A DNA stretch of 14,872 nt from Sphingomonadales bacterium (GCA_016872225.1 VHAW01000029.1:1-14872); one strand, 5' to 3'. Positions 1 to 8,737 are shown, numbered from the stretch's first letter. Numbers and translations: made by a program. Notes: generated from the letters alone by a model not told the origin.

Positions 1-85
1 ACAAAAAAATCATCGCCACAAACAACACCAACACCGAGCGCCACAAATGGGATCTCAGGGCATCAAGATGCTCCATGAACCCCAT
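1..85 (-). CDS. tatC: Sec-independent protein translocase TatC, N-terminal fragment (runs off the window)
   Basis: Only the first 28 codons are inside the window. From the ATG at 85 the protein starts MGFMEHLDALRSHLWRSVLV and runs into a hydrophobic stretch. The HLxxLRxxLxRS pattern followed at once by a membrane segment is the usual N-terminus of TatC, the multi-spanning inner-membrane receptor that exports folded proteins with twin-arginine signals. The position usually held by Glu in HLxELR is Ala here. An in-frame TTG at 124 would add 13 residues (a charged leader ending EKKDRS); an in-frame stop at 128-130 bounds the frame. The call rests on a short motif, so it is likely but not certain. 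It follows the histone H1-like gene on the same strand. Confidence 0.68.
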   Translation of the reverse strand, partial: MGFMEHLDALRSHLWRSVLVLFVAMIFL

Positions 86-173
86 AGAGCGATCCTTCTT
101 CTCGAATTGATCCGTGTAAGCCAAGCCTTAAGAGGGTACGAAGATACCCTCCCGCTCTCCAAAAATTGGACGC

Positions 174-347
174 TTACGCGGTTTTCTTGGACTGCACGTC
201 CAAGCGCAATTCCTGGGCCTTGGCCTTAAGGTTCTGCAAACCTTTGCGCACCCTGGTGCCAGCTGCAGCATTGCTTTTGTCGTAAAATTTCTCGAAATCT
301 TTCTCCATTTCAAGGACGGCATTCAGAAGGGACTGGTACGGATTCAT
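174..347 (-). CDS. Histone H1-like small DNA-binding protein
   Basis: A 57-codon frame from ATG 347 to TAA 174, beginning MNPYQSLLNAVLEMEKDFEK. The middle has the pattern FYDKSNAAAGTRVRKGLQNL, then a Lys-rich C-terminus ending VQSKKTA. This matches the short histone H1 (Hc1-like) proteins of 55-60 aa that I recall as common in Bacteroidota, with the AAGTRVRKG core. These are thought to bind DNA and shape the nucleoid. The length is normal for the family and no domain seems missing. It lies 88 bp before tatC and 96 bp after the stop of the Spt-like gene, all on the same strand. The 96-bp spacer is AT-rich and probably carries its own promoter. Confidence 0.8.
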   Translation of the reverse strand: MNPYQSLLNAVLEMEKDFEKFYDKSNAAAGTRVRKGLQNLKAKAQELRLDVQSKKTA

Positions 348-443
348 AGGCAAATGTTTAATTAGGTCTAAGATAGTTAAACCATGGATGCAACAATACG
401 CTTTTAATAAAAAAAATCTTTTTCTAATTCCGCAGGGCTTCCC

Positions 444-1691
444 CTAAACGACCACAATACCTTCTTTTTGATAGGCACCGGCCGCCAAATTCGCTGCAAT
501 GGCGGAAAATGCCTCCAAAGTTTCCTCCACATCGGCCATGGAATGTTCGGCCGTGGGGATAAGTCGGAGCAAAATAACCCCCTTGGGCACCACGGGATAG
601 ACCACGACAGAGCAAAATATCCCCCATTTCTCGCGCAATTCCGACACAAGACCGGTGGCTTCGCCTAAAGAACCGCTCAAAATGACCGGGGTCACAGGAG
701 ATTGAGTCCTGCCCAAATTGAAACCTCTGGACCTAAGCCCGGACTGCAAGGCATTCACCACAGACCAAAGCTTTTGACGCAATTCAGGCTTGGTTCGCAT
801 CAATTCAAGACGCTTCAAGGCCCCTATCACAACAGGCATCGGCAGAGATTTGGCAAAAATCTGGGAGCGCATATTGTAACGAAGGTGCTGAATTACCGTT
901 TCCGATCCCGCCAAAAAACCTCCCACCGAGGCCATGGCTTTGGCAAAAGTCCCGAAATACAAATCCACGCCCTCGGAAACGCCCAAATGCGCGGGGGTTC
1001 CTTCGCCATTGGGCCCCATGGTGCCAAAGCCGTGGGCATCATCCACCATCAAGCTGAACCCAAACGATTCTTTCAAGGCTACCACTTCCCTTAAGGCCCC
1101 CATGGCTCCGGTCATCCCAAATACCCCTTCGGTAATCACCAAAATCGCCCCTTGCCCCCCTTGTTCAGCCAAGACTTTGGTCGCCCGCTGCAATTGTATC
1201 CGCAGGCTTTCCATATCATTGTGCCGGTAGACGAAACGCTTGCCGGCATGCAAACGAACCCCGTCCACGATACAAGCATGGGATTCTGCATCGTAAACAA
1301 TAATATCATGCCGATCCACCAAGGCGTCAATGGCCGAAACCATGGCCTGATAACCGTAATTCACCAAAAGACCGGCCTCATAACCGACATAGGAGGCTAA
1401 TTCCCGCTCCAATTGCTCGTGCGCATCCGAATTCCCCGACATCATGCGGGCCCCCATGGGCCACGCCATCCCGTATTGAGCCGTAGCGGCCGCATCTGCT
1501 TGCCTCACCTCCGGGTGATTGGCAAGACCAAGGTAATTGTTCAAGCTCCAAACCAGGTTTTCGCGGCCTCTGAAGCGCATTCGAGGACCTATTTCACCCT
1601 CCAATTTGGGAAACATGTAATATCCCTCCGATTCTTTTGCATGTCGGCCTAGCGGTCCAGGCCGTCTTTCGAGTTTCTGCCGAAGGTTCAT
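444..1691 (-). CDS. PLP-dependent alpha-oxoamine synthase (serine palmitoyltransferase / cysteate acyltransferase type)
   Basis: A 415-aa fold-type I PLP enzyme of the alpha-oxoamine synthase family (SPT, KBL, BioF), which condenses an amino acid with an acyl thioester and releases CO2. Visible residues are the stacking His near 138 (YDAESHAC), D217 and H220 in VDDAHGFG (cofactor nitrogen and carbonyl contacts in SPT), and K251 in TFAKAMASVGG as the Schiff-base lysine. The N-terminal part (SEGYYMFPKLEGEIG) and the NNYLGL motif look like the Bacteroidota lineage that makes the sphingoid or sulfonolipid (capnoid) long-chain base. Serine versus cysteate as substrate cannot be told by eye. It is a stand-alone gene, divergent from bamD. 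Length is normal and the ATG start fits the family's N-terminus. Confidence 0.8.
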   Translation of the reverse strand: MNLRQKLERRPGPLGRHAKESEGYYMFPKLEGEIGPRMRFRGRENLVWSLNNYLGLANHPEVRQADAAATAQYGMAWPMGARMMSGNSDAHEQLERELASYVGYEAGLLVNYGYQAMVSAIDALVDRHDIIVYDAESHACIVDGVRLHAGKRFVYRHNDMESLRIQLQRATKVLAEQGGQGAILVITEGVFGMTGAMGALREVVALKESFGFSLMVDDAHGFGTMGPNGEGTPAHLGVSEGVDLYFGTFAKAMASVGGFLAGSETVIQHLRYNMRSQIFAKSLPMPVVIGALKRLELMRTKPELRQKLWSVVNALQSGLRSRGFNLGRTQSPVTPVILSGSLGEATGLVSELREKWGIFCSVVVYPVVPKGVILLRLIPTAEHSMADVEETLEAFSAIAANLAAGAYQKEGIVVV

Positions 1692-1743
1692 AGGGCACCA
1701 AATAGTTAAAATGCTCGTTCAAACATTGTCTAACGTAATGAAA

Positions 1744-1774
1744 CGTTTAATTACCACTAAATTAAGTAAATTTG
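1744..1774 (+). promoter_or_regulatory. Putative Bacteroidota-type promoter for bamD
   Basis: TAAATTTG at 1767-1774 matches the Bacteroidota sigma-A -7 element TAnnTTTG exactly. A TTTA at 1746-1749 is a plausible degenerate -33 TTTG box, 17 bp upstream. Transcription would start around 1780, giving a leader of only about a dozen bases before the ATG at 1793. Because a TTG at 1772 falls inside this box, it is an unlikely start codon. Confidence 0.4.
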
Positions 1775-1792
1775 CGGCTCGCTGCTACCCTC

Positions 1793-2641
1793 ATGCCCTC
1801 CTTCGTCAAAACTCCAAACCCTAAGCCATCCACGGGTTTATCCTGGATGCCTGTTTTGTTGGCATGTATTCTCGTTTGGGGCCTGATTTCCTGCGATTCC
1901 TACAACAAAATCCTCAAGAACCCCAACCTTACTTTCAAATACGGTAAAGCCAAAGAATTTTATCTGAAAGGTGAGTATTTCAAAGCCCAACCCTTGCTTG
2001 AAGAATTGGTATCGGCATACCGAGGATCCGACCTATCCGAATCAATTTACTATTATTACGCCTATTGCGATTTTCAAATGGGCGCCTATCTCACCGCTGC
2101 CTACCACTTCAAGCAGTTCAACCAACTTTTTCCATTCAGCCCTATGGGCGAAGAAATGGATTTCATGTACGCCTACTGCATGTACATGGACTCGCCAGTC
2201 TATACCTTGGACCAATCCAACTCCATAAAAGCCATCGAAGGCCTTCAGTTATTTGTCAATAAATACCCCAATAGTGGTCGAGTTGAGCAATGCAATTTCA
2301 TTATCGAACAACTCCGCAACAAAATGAGGATCAAAGCCTACGAAGCCGCCATGTTATTTTACCGTATGGAAGACTACAGGGCTTCTGCCGTCAGCCTCAA
2401 ACAATTGCTGGTCGAATATCCGGACCTTGCTGAACGCGAAAAAATTAAATGGTTGATTACAGAATCCTATTACAAGCTAGCATCCAACAGCATAGAATCC
2501 AAGAAAGTCTTGCGGTTTGAACAAGTTATCTCAGCCCACGAAGCACTCGAGGAGGAATTTCCTAATTCAGTTTACATGGCTCAAAGTCGCTCTATGGCTA
2601 TAGAAGCCAAAGCTTATCTCTCCAAAGCAATCCCATCATAG
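1793..2641 (+). CDS. bamD: Outer membrane protein assembly factor BamD (lipoprotein)
   Basis: A 282-aa protein with a lipoprotein signal: a Lys-containing n-region, a hydrophobic stretch (VLLACILVWG) and a lipobox ending LISC with Cys34 followed by D, so it would be lipidated. After this come TPR-like helical pairs: AKEFYLKGEYFKAQPLLEEL, then YYYYAYCDFQMGAYLTAAYH with FPFSPMGEEMDFMYAYC, then YPNSGRVEQCNFIIEQLRNK. This is the BamD/YfiO layout, the essential lipoprotein that works with BamA in inserting beta-barrels into the outer membrane. I chose ATG 1793 rather than the upstream TTG 1772, which overlaps the promoter box, or ATG 1847, which would leave a signal without positive charge. Its place before rpoZ and coaBC is a known Bacteroidota order. 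Confidence 0.88.
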   Translation: MPSFVKTPNPKPSTGLSWMPVLLACILVWGLISCDSYNKILKNPNLTFKYGKAKEFYLKGEYFKAQPLLEELVSAYRGSDLSESIYYYYAYCDFQMGAYLTAAYHFKQFNQLFPFSPMGEEMDFMYAYCMYMDSPVYTLDQSNSIKAIEGLQLFVNKYPNSGRVEQCNFIIEQLRNKMRIKAYEAAMLFYRMEDYRASAVSLKQLLVEYPDLAEREKIKWLITESYYKLASNSIESKKVLRFEQVISAHEALEEEFPNSVYMAQSRSMAIEAKAYLSKAIPS

Positions 2642-2739
2642 ATCTGCCTTCCTTATAACTTAACCTGAATAATCATTTACCCTGTGTAAAATACCTCAAC
2701 CACGAATAAACCAAAACACAAATATTAAAAATATCTAAA

Positions 2740-3054
2740 ATGTCACAACCCAACAACACCATCACCCGTAGCCTTCGCGACTTAGAAGAAAGCACCGGCA
2801 ACGTTTATGAAGCTGTAGCGGTGATCGCCAAGCGTAGTAACCAAATTGCTTCTAAAGTCAAAGAAGAACTCAATTCGAAATTGGCTGAATTTGCCACCCC
2901 TGCGGATACCCTGGAGGAAGTTTACGAAAATCGTGAGCAAATCGAAATTTCCCGTCAATACGAGCGTATGCCCAAGCCCACATTGCAGGCCATCGAAGAG
3001 TTTAAGCAAGGCAAAATTTATTACCGGAACGACTCCAAGAACAAAAAAGCCTAA
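2740..3054 (+). CDS. rpoZ: DNA-directed RNA polymerase omega subunit (Bacteroidota RpoZ/Rpb6-like)
   Basis: A 104-aa protein beginning MSQPNNTITRSLRDLEESTG. The segment NVYEAVAVIAKRSNQIASKV matches the omega/Rpb6 core, in which a conserved helix with an AxxRxxQ-like pattern holds the C-terminal part of beta-prime. The C-terminal extension YERMPKPTLQAIEEFKQGKI is typical of the Bacteroidota version. Omega helps polymerase assembly and is a ppGpp contact site in some bacteria; nothing here shows whether that holds in this organism. It ends only 10 bp before coaBC, so the two are almost certainly cotranscribed. A 98-bp AT-rich gap separates it from bamD and may hold a promoter. Confidence 0.85.
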   Translation: MSQPNNTITRSLRDLEESTGNVYEAVAVIAKRSNQIASKVKEELNSKLAEFATPADTLEEVYENREQIEISRQYERMPKPTLQAIEEFKQGKIYYRNDSKNKKA

Positions 3055-3064
3055 AACCTGAGGT

Positions 3065-5197
3065 ATGCCTGCCGGCAAGAAAGTTCTGATAGGCATCAGC
3101 AGCAGCATTGCCGCCTACAAGATATGCGGGCTGGTTCGTGAGCTTGTTCGATCAGGTGCGGAGGTACAGGTCGTATTGACTCCTTCGGCTAATGAATTTG
3201 TTACGCCGCTTACCCTAAGCACCTTAAGCGGCAGACCCGTCTACACCAACCTTGTCCAAAACAAAGAAGGGGAATGGGTCAACCATGTGGACCTTGGCCT
3301 GTGGTCTGATTTGATTTTGGTGGCGCCATGCACGGCCAATACCCTGGCGGCAATGGCCAGCGGTTCTTGCAACAACTTATTGCTCGCTACCGTTTTGTCT
3401 GCGCGCTGCCCCGTAGCGGTGGCCCCTGCCATGGATCATGATATGTTCCTCCATCCTACAACGCAGGCCAATCTTCAACGATTAGACGCCATGGGCTACC
3501 GTATCATCGCACCGGGAACAGGAGAATTGGCCTCTGGTTTGATGGGTGAGGGCCGGATGGCCGAGCCTGAACTATTGTTGCAAGCCATCCGAGAAATCCT
3601 GTTAGGGGAACCTTTTCTAAGCGGTCAGCGTGTGTTGGTGACCGCAGGTCCCACCAGGGAATACCTCGATCCTGTTCGGTATATCACCAACCGTTCCTCC
3701 GGAAAAATGGGCCTGGCCCTGGCTGAAGCTTTGGCCGATCGTGGTGCCCAAGTGGAACTGATCTATGGACCCGGTACTGAAAAATGCCGACATCCCGGGG
3801 TAACAACCCACCCTGTAGAAACCGCCGCCCAAATGTTGGATGCATGCCGTGAAGTTGCCGATCACTGCACCTTGCAAGTATATGCTGCAGCCGTTGCCGA
3901 TTATCGCCCGGCCATGTTCTCCGAAAACAAAATCAAGAAATCCAAGGCGCCTCTGTCCTTGGACCTTGTCGCAAACCCGGATATTCTGCACTATGCTGGC
4001 ACCCACAAAAAACAGGGGCAATTCATCGTGGGATTCGCTTTAGAAAGTGAAAATGAAATCGAAAACGGTCTTCTAAAATTGCATCAAAAGCAAGCCGATC
4101 TCGTGGTGATGAATAGCCTTAGGCAAGAAGGCGGCGCCATGGATGCCGGCCATATGGAATGCACCTTGCTTACCGCGCACCAAGACCCCGTTCATCTACC
4201 GGCCATGCCCAAACGCGAGCTCGCCAAAGTCATGGTCGATCAATTCCGACAACTTCTCAATTTGGGCTTGGTCGTTTACCTGCTTTGGGTCCTAGGATGG
4301 AACAGCGCATATGCTCAAGAATTGAATTGCCAAATCTCCGTAAATCCCGGGAAAGTGGGTGGTGCAGATCAGCAATTTTACGCGAACATGCAACAGGCCC
4401 TCACCACTTTCGTGAACGGTCAGAAGTGGACTGCAGACGAATACCAATTCCAGGAGCGAATCAATTGCAGCATCAACATTATGCTGGATGAGCGAATCAG
4501 CGGGAATACCTTTAAGGCTACAGCTCAAATCCAAAGCAGCAGGCCGGTCTATAACAGCACCTACACGACGGTGATTTTCAATTATACCGATCCCGATTGG
4601 CAATTTGAGTACAACGAGGCCCAAGCGATGGAATTCAACGAGAATGCCCATACCTCCAATTTGCTTTCGATGCTTGCCTTTTATGCCAACCTGATCATAG
4701 GATTGGATTACAACACGTTCGGCAAAGAAAGCGGAACACCTTATTTACGCAAGGCTCAACAAATTGTCCTCAATGCTCAAAATGCTATTGAACTCGGTTG
4801 GCGACTGAACCAAAGCTTGCGCAACCGGTACTGGCTATCGGAATTACTTAACAATTCTGCCTATAAGCCCTTTCATCAGGGTTTATACGAATATCATCGG
4901 CAAGGTCTGGATCAAATGCATAAGCCTGAGAGGGTAATTGATGCACGGCGTAAAATGTTAGGCGCTATTGAAAAGATACACGACGTGAACCGTAACAAAC
5001 CCGGGGGTATGCTCATCCCCTTGTACCTCAAAGCCAAATTACCGGAGATTATTGGATTCTGCTCCAAAGCCTTGCCGGCCGAAAAAGCCAAAGTGGTGGA
5101 ACAACTTATCGCCATGGACCCCTTGAACCAGGCCGAATATAATCGTATCAATGCAACCGGTGGGGGGGGAAGTGGACCGGGCGGAGGCGGTAGGTAG
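3065..5197 (+). CDS. coaBC: CoaBC (phosphopantothenoylcysteine synthetase/decarboxylase) in one frame with a PorD-like (DUF4835) protein
   Basis: A single 710-codon frame. Residues 1-~180 are the CoaC flavoprotein: SSSIAAYK near the start, H74 in VNHVDLG, PAMD at 121-124, and GELASG at 153-158 in place of the Cys-containing E. coli loop (as I recall, usual in this phylum). Residues ~185-395 are CoaB, with TAGPTREYLDPV from 193 and SSGKMG at 211-216, ending KRELAKVMVDQF. Together these convert phosphopantothenate and cysteine to phosphopantetheine for CoA. With no stop the frame continues into a signal-peptide-like stretch (402-417, ending NSAYA before Q418) and then about 290 residues beginning QELNCQISVNPGK. 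This second part matches DUF4835, called PorD in T9SS literature, with an unusual Gly-rich tail. These are normally two adjacent genes. See the junction entry. Confidence 0.85.
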   Translation: MPAGKKVLIGISSSIAAYKICGLVRELVRSGAEVQVVLTPSANEFVTPLTLSTLSGRPVYTNLVQNKEGEWVNHVDLGLWSDLILVAPCTANTLAAMASGSCNNLLLATVLSARCPVAVAPAMDHDMFLHPTTQANLQRLDAMGYRIIAPGTGELASGLMGEGRMAEPELLLQAIREILLGEPFLSGQRVLVTAGPTREYLDPVRYITNRSSGKMGLALAEALADRGAQVELIYGPGTEKCRHPGVTTHPVETAAQMLDACREVADHCTLQVYAAAVADYRPAMFSENKIKKSKAPLSLDLVANPDILHYAGTHKKQGQFIVGFALESENEIENGLLKLHQKQADLVVMNSLRQEGGAMDAGHMECTLLTAHQDPVHLPAMPKRELAKVMVDQFRQLLNLGLVVYLLWVLGWNSAYAQELNCQISVNPGKVGGADQQFYANMQQALTTFVNGQKWTADEYQFQERINCSINIMLDERISGNTFKATAQIQSSRPVYNSTYTTVIFNYTDPDWQFEYNEAQAMEFNENAHTSNLLSMLAFYANLIIGLDYNTFGKESGTPYLRKAQQIVLNAQNAIELGWRLNQSLRNRYWLSELLNNSAYKPFHQGLYEYHRQGLDQMHKPERVIDARRKMLGAIEKIHDVNRNKPGGMLIPLYLKAKLPEIIGFCSKALPAEKAKVVEQLIAMDPLNQAEYNRINATGGGGSGPGGGGR
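4232..5197 (+). other. PorD/DUF4835-like segment of the fused frame, with possible internal start
   Basis: The ATG at 4232 (codon 390 of the fused frame) would start a protein MVDQFRQLLNLGLVVYLLWV, in which a hydrophobic core and an AYA/QELN cleavage site form a reasonable signal peptide. A TTG at 4262 is a second candidate. The mature part (QELNCQISV..., with YNSTYTTVIFNYTDPDW and GLDYNTFGKESG) fits the exported DUF4835/PorD family, so an envelope location is expected. Either translation restarts here inside coaBC, or the two proteins are made as one chain, or a stop or frame was lost in the clone or assembly. The sequence alone does not decide. Confidence 0.5.
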
Positions 5198-5255
5198 AGT
5201 TTAGTGGTAGGTACTTTGTCGATTATTTTTCATAACCACTCTTTGAATTCCTTTC

Positions 5256-7019
5256 ATGCTGGTTAGGCTGCTTATCAGAAATTTTGCCTTGATTGGAGAA
5301 ATGGAACTCAGCGTGGGCCCAGGGTTAACGGTCATTACCGGGGAAACCGGAGCAGGAAAGTCCATCATCCTGGATGCGGTAGGTTTGTTGTTAGGCGATC
5401 AGGCCGACGCCTCCATTTTCAGGGATGCCGCATCACCATGTGTCGTGGAAATGGAATTTCAGAGCCGTGACCAGGAGGTCATCTCCATGTGGAACCAGAT
5501 TAACGACGATGGCTCCAACGAGTTTTCTGCTCCTCCAACGAGGCCGATAGAGTTCATCCTGCGAAGGGAAATCAGTCCACAGCGACGAGGTCGTTGCCTA
5601 ATCAACGACCGAGTCAGTTCACTGAAGGAGCTTAAAAGTCTCACTACGCTCTTGCTTGACCTTAGCGGTCAGGAAGAAGCGGTGGCCGTGGACAGGCGAC
5701 AAACTCAGGTCTTGCTCCTTGACCAAATTGCCGGCTGTGAGGATTTGCGTCACGAATATGCGCATACCTATGGGGCTTGGAGTATGGCCCGCCAAGCTTT
5801 GGACCGATTTCTGGCCGATTATGACAAGCGCCAACGAGAAGAGGAATTGAATCGCTATCATTACAAGGAACTTTGTTCCTCTCCATTGGACACCTGGATC
5901 AACCTGGAGGATTGTGAGAATCAACTTAGCATTCAAGAAAATGCCTTGGAATCTAGGGAAAAATTACTGTTAAGTACCGAAATCTTAGTCGGCGCAGATG
6001 CCCAAAGGGTCACCTCCGTGGCCGATTATTTGCGTGAATTGTTGCAACAAATTTCAGGAATCGCTGCCAAGGATACCGAGGTCGCCGCATGGGCCGAAAC
6101 CGTAAAAGGCCTGTTGTTGCAAATTCGTGAATTGGCACGCGATGCGGAATCCATGGCCGAAGCCAGAGTTCCCGATTTGCAGGTCACCCAAATACTTCGA
6201 GAGCAGGTGGACCAGCTGCAGAGTTTGTTGCACAAACATCACCTCATCGATCTTCACGGCCTAAGAGAGCTGCGCGAGAACCTTGCAATAGCCATCGAAT
6301 CCCGTCAAGGAGTCGATGAGGAAAGGACAACGCTGGCGGCCCAAGAAGCGGAAAGTTTGGAGCAATGTCGCCAGGCAGCCCTGCACTTGCATCTTGCCCG
6401 AGCCAAAGGGCTGGATGATTTATCGATCCGCGTAGCAGGAAAGCTCACGAAACTTTCCATGGAACACGCAAGACTGATCATGGATTGGAATACTGCTGTG
6501 GAAAATCTTGGTGACCAGTCAAGCACCAAGGACCTGAAAGCTTGGATTCCATCTGAACCTTTGATGGGTTTGGATAAACCCGATTTGCTTTTCAGCGCTA
6601 ATGCTGGTCAGGAGCCTCGCCCTTTGGGCCAGGTAGCCAGCGGAGGAGAGAAATCCAGGCTTTTGCTTGCCCTCAAGAGTCTTGTCAAGGAACAAGGCCT
6701 TGACCATACCCGCATCTTCGATGAAATTGATGCCGGAATATCCGGTGAAACCGCCCTGCGCATGGGCCAAATGCTTTCCGAAATGGGCAAGAATCAGCAA
6801 ATTATTCTGATCACCCACCTCCCTCAAATTGCTGCCCTCGGGAATAACCATTGGCATGTCACCAAAACGGTTCAAAACAAACAGACCCACACCTCCCTCG
6901 CCATACTGGACGCGAAACAACGGCAAGAAACCTTGGCACGCATGATCGGAGGCGATCGTCACGGAAAGGCTGCCCTGCAACAAGCTCAAGACTTATTGAA
7001 CTCCTCCAACCTATCCTAA
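5256..7019 (+). CDS. recN: DNA repair protein RecN
   Basis: A 587-aa SMC-like ATPase. It has Walker A GETGAGKS at 29-36, directly after the typical N-terminus LLIRNFALIGEMEL, the ABC signature ASGGEKSRL at 461-469, Walker B IFDEIDAG from 487, and an H-loop with H521 in LITHLPQI. The region between about residues 150 and 400 is charged and helical and would form the short coiled coil that separates RecN from longer SMC proteins. RecN acts in double-strand-break repair by bringing DNA ends and sister duplexes together. The length is normal. It lies 58 bp after the PorD-like segment, in the order common in Bacteroidota, and is probably read from the same transcript. Confidence 0.95.
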   Translation: MLVRLLIRNFALIGEMELSVGPGLTVITGETGAGKSIILDAVGLLLGDQADASIFRDAASPCVVEMEFQSRDQEVISMWNQINDDGSNEFSAPPTRPIEFILRREISPQRRGRCLINDRVSSLKELKSLTTLLLDLSGQEEAVAVDRRQTQVLLLDQIAGCEDLRHEYAHTYGAWSMARQALDRFLADYDKRQREEELNRYHYKELCSSPLDTWINLEDCENQLSIQENALESREKLLLSTEILVGADAQRVTSVADYLRELLQQISGIAAKDTEVAAWAETVKGLLLQIRELARDAESMAEARVPDLQVTQILREQVDQLQSLLHKHHLIDLHGLRELRENLAIAIESRQGVDEERTTLAAQEAESLEQCRQAALHLHLARAKGLDDLSIRVAGKLTKLSMEHARLIMDWNTAVENLGDQSSTKDLKAWIPSEPLMGLDKPDLLFSANAGQEPRPLGQVASGGEKSRLLLALKSLVKEQGLDHTRIFDEIDAGISGETALRMGQMLSEMGKNQQIILITHLPQIAALGNNHWHVTKTVQNKQTHTSLAILDAKQRQETLARMIGGDRHGKAALQQAQDLLNSSNLS

Positions 7020-7091
7020 TTAAGCATCTTGTTTATAAACTTGCCGATAATATAAACTATGCCGATAAATTAAAGATCTAAACCCAATCCC

Positions 7092-7895
7092 ATGAGTCAT
7101 TCGTTGTTACAAGGAAAAAGAGGCATCATCTTTGGTGCCCTCGACCAACAGTCCATCGCCTGGAAAGTGGCCGAAAAAGCCCACCAAGAAGGAGCCCGTT
7201 TGGTGCTCACCAATGCCCCGGTCGCTTTGCGTATGGGTCAAATTCAAGAACTGGCTGAGCGCCTAAGTTCCACCGTGATTGGTGCCGATGCCACCGTCGA
7301 TGCTGATTTGGAGAGTCTATTCACCCAGGCAGTTGAATTCTTGGGAGGGCCAATTGATTTTGTATTGCATTCCATAGGCATGTCGCCCAATGTCCGCAAA
7401 GGCAAGGCCTATACCGACCTCAATTACGAGTTCTACCATAAAACGCTGGACGTATCGGCCATGTCCTTCCACCGCACGATGCGGGCCGCCATGGCCACCA
7501 AGGCCCTTGCCCAAGGCGCCTCGGTTCTGGCCCTTTCGTACATCGCGGCCCAGCGCGTTTTTCCGGACTATAACGATATGGCCGATGCCAAAGCCCTCCT
7601 GGAATCTATCGCCAGAAGTTTTGGGTATCATCTGGGCAAATCCCACGGCGTACGGGTCAACACCATCTCGCAGAGCCCAACCCGAACCACCGCAGGATCA
7701 GGGGTGAAGGGTTTTGATGATTTCTTGGATTATGCCGAACGCATGTCCCCCTTGGGCAATGCCTCTGCTGAATCCTGTGCCGATTATTGTGTTGTGATGT
7801 TCTCGGATTTGACCCGCATGGTGACCATGCAAAATTTATTTCACGACGGGGGCTTTTCCTTTACCGGAGTTAGTCAAGAAATTCTGAATTCCTAA
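7092..7895 (+). CDS. fabI: Enoyl-[acyl-carrier-protein] reductase (NADH), FabI type
   Basis: A 267-aa short-chain dehydrogenase-like protein with FabI-specific features. The cofactor motif is GIIFGALDQQSIAW, and the SIGMSP segment at 94-99 is typical. Y150 (ALSYIAA) is followed by the Y160-x6-K167 pair (YNDMADAK). The RVNTISQSPTRT loop near the substrate-binding region parallels RVNAISAGPIRT of E. coli FabI. It reduces trans-2-enoyl-ACP in the last step of each fatty-acid elongation cycle and is the target of triclosan-like inhibitors. Start ATG 7092 gives the normal N-terminus. The 72-bp AT-rich region upstream has two copies of TGCCGATAA 20 bp apart (from 7042 and 7062), which might be a regulatory site. 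The M48 gene follows 14 bp later. Confidence 0.94.
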   Translation: MSHSLLQGKRGIIFGALDQQSIAWKVAEKAHQEGARLVLTNAPVALRMGQIQELAERLSSTVIGADATVDADLESLFTQAVEFLGGPIDFVLHSIGMSPNVRKGKAYTDLNYEFYHKTLDVSAMSFHRTMRAAMATKALAQGASVLALSYIAAQRVFPDYNDMADAKALLESIARSFGYHLGKSHGVRVNTISQSPTRTTAGSGVKGFDDFLDYAERMSPLGNASAESCADYCVVMFSDLTRMVTMQNLFHDGGFSFTGVSQEILNS

Positions 7896-7909
7896 CATTT
7901 ATTTTCGCT

Positions 7910-8737
7910 TTGAGCAATCGCTCTTGTCTCCTTTACCTGCTGGGAGCTTTGCTGCTGATAGGGGCAGTCTTTTACGGAGTCACACGCTATGTGTGGACGA
8001 GAATCGAGGGAACAGAAACAGGATTGGAAGCCACCCTCGATGGATGGGAGCAATCCTTGGGGGAACCCCTTTGGGAAGATATTCAAAGCACCCATCCGCT
8101 CATTCAGGATGAACCTGCCCGCCTGGCCTTAGACCGGATGCTTTATCGACTCTGCGCGCCCAACGATATCGACACGGCAGGACTGCACCGTCATTTGATT
8201 CAAAACCCCGAGGTAAATGCCTTTGCCTTACCTGGGAGACGCCTGGTCGTCCAAAGCGGACTCATCCAAAGTGCCCATGGACCGGATGAAGTCGCCGGGG
8301 TCTTGGCCCATGAGCTGGCGCATGCAGAAAGGGGACATGTGCGGCGTAAGATTCTCAAAGAGGCAGGAATAAGCCTTGTCATAGCCTGGATTAGCGGGAA
8401 TTTGGGTCTGGAAAATACAGGAGTCCATGAATTGGTAAGGATTCTCAGTTCTACCGCATTTGACCGGAATTACGAATCCGAGGCCGATCGCATGGCCGTC
8501 CTTTACCTGCAGAAGGCCGGTGTAAACCCCGATGGTTTCGCTGTTTTTATGGATCGCTTGGCTACCACCGAAAAGAACAACCCTACCCCACCCGAATGGC
8601 TTAGCACTCATCCGGCTTCCCCCAAACGAGCCATCCAAATTCGTCAACTTACCGAGGAGTCCAAAGCACGGCTCAGCTATACCCCTTCCCTGTCCCCTTC
8701 GGATTGGAATGCGTTAAAACAAGCCTCCCAACCTTAA
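7910..8737 (+). CDS. M48 family zinc metallopeptidase (BepA/YfgC- or LoiP-like), membrane-anchored
   Basis: A 275-aa protein. An N-terminal hydrophobic stretch at about 6-22 acts as an uncleaved anchor or signal peptide. The M48 domain follows: NAFALPGRRLVVQSGL at 103-118 is the conserved strand before the active site, HELAHAERGH at 134-143 supplies the two zinc-binding His (134, 138) and the catalytic Glu135, and ESEAD at 189-193 carries the third zinc ligand. The C-terminal STHPASPKRAIQI is the usual end of the domain. No TPR extension is present, so it is the short form. Such proteases degrade misfolded envelope proteins. The start is a TTG at 7910, because no ATG precedes the anchor. It is separated from fabI by 14 bp. 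Confidence 0.88.
   Translation: MSNRSCLLYLLGALLLIGAVFYGVTRYVWTRIEGTETGLEATLDGWEQSLGEPLWEDIQSTHPLIQDEPARLALDRMLYRLCAPNDIDTAGLHRHLIQNPEVNAFALPGRRLVVQSGLIQSAHGPDEVAGVLAHELAHAERGHVRRKILKEAGISLVIAWISGNLGLENTGVHELVRILSSTAFDRNYESEADRMAVLYLQKAGVNPDGFAVFMDRLATTEKNNPTPPEWLSTHPASPKRAIQIRQLTEESKARLSYTPSLSPSDWNALKQASQP

Noticed and set aside
132..151. 7-bp inverted repeat GAGGGTA/TACCCTC after the H1-like gene
   Set aside because: No T run follows on the minus strand and the stem is short; too weak to call a terminator, and it lies just before tatC.
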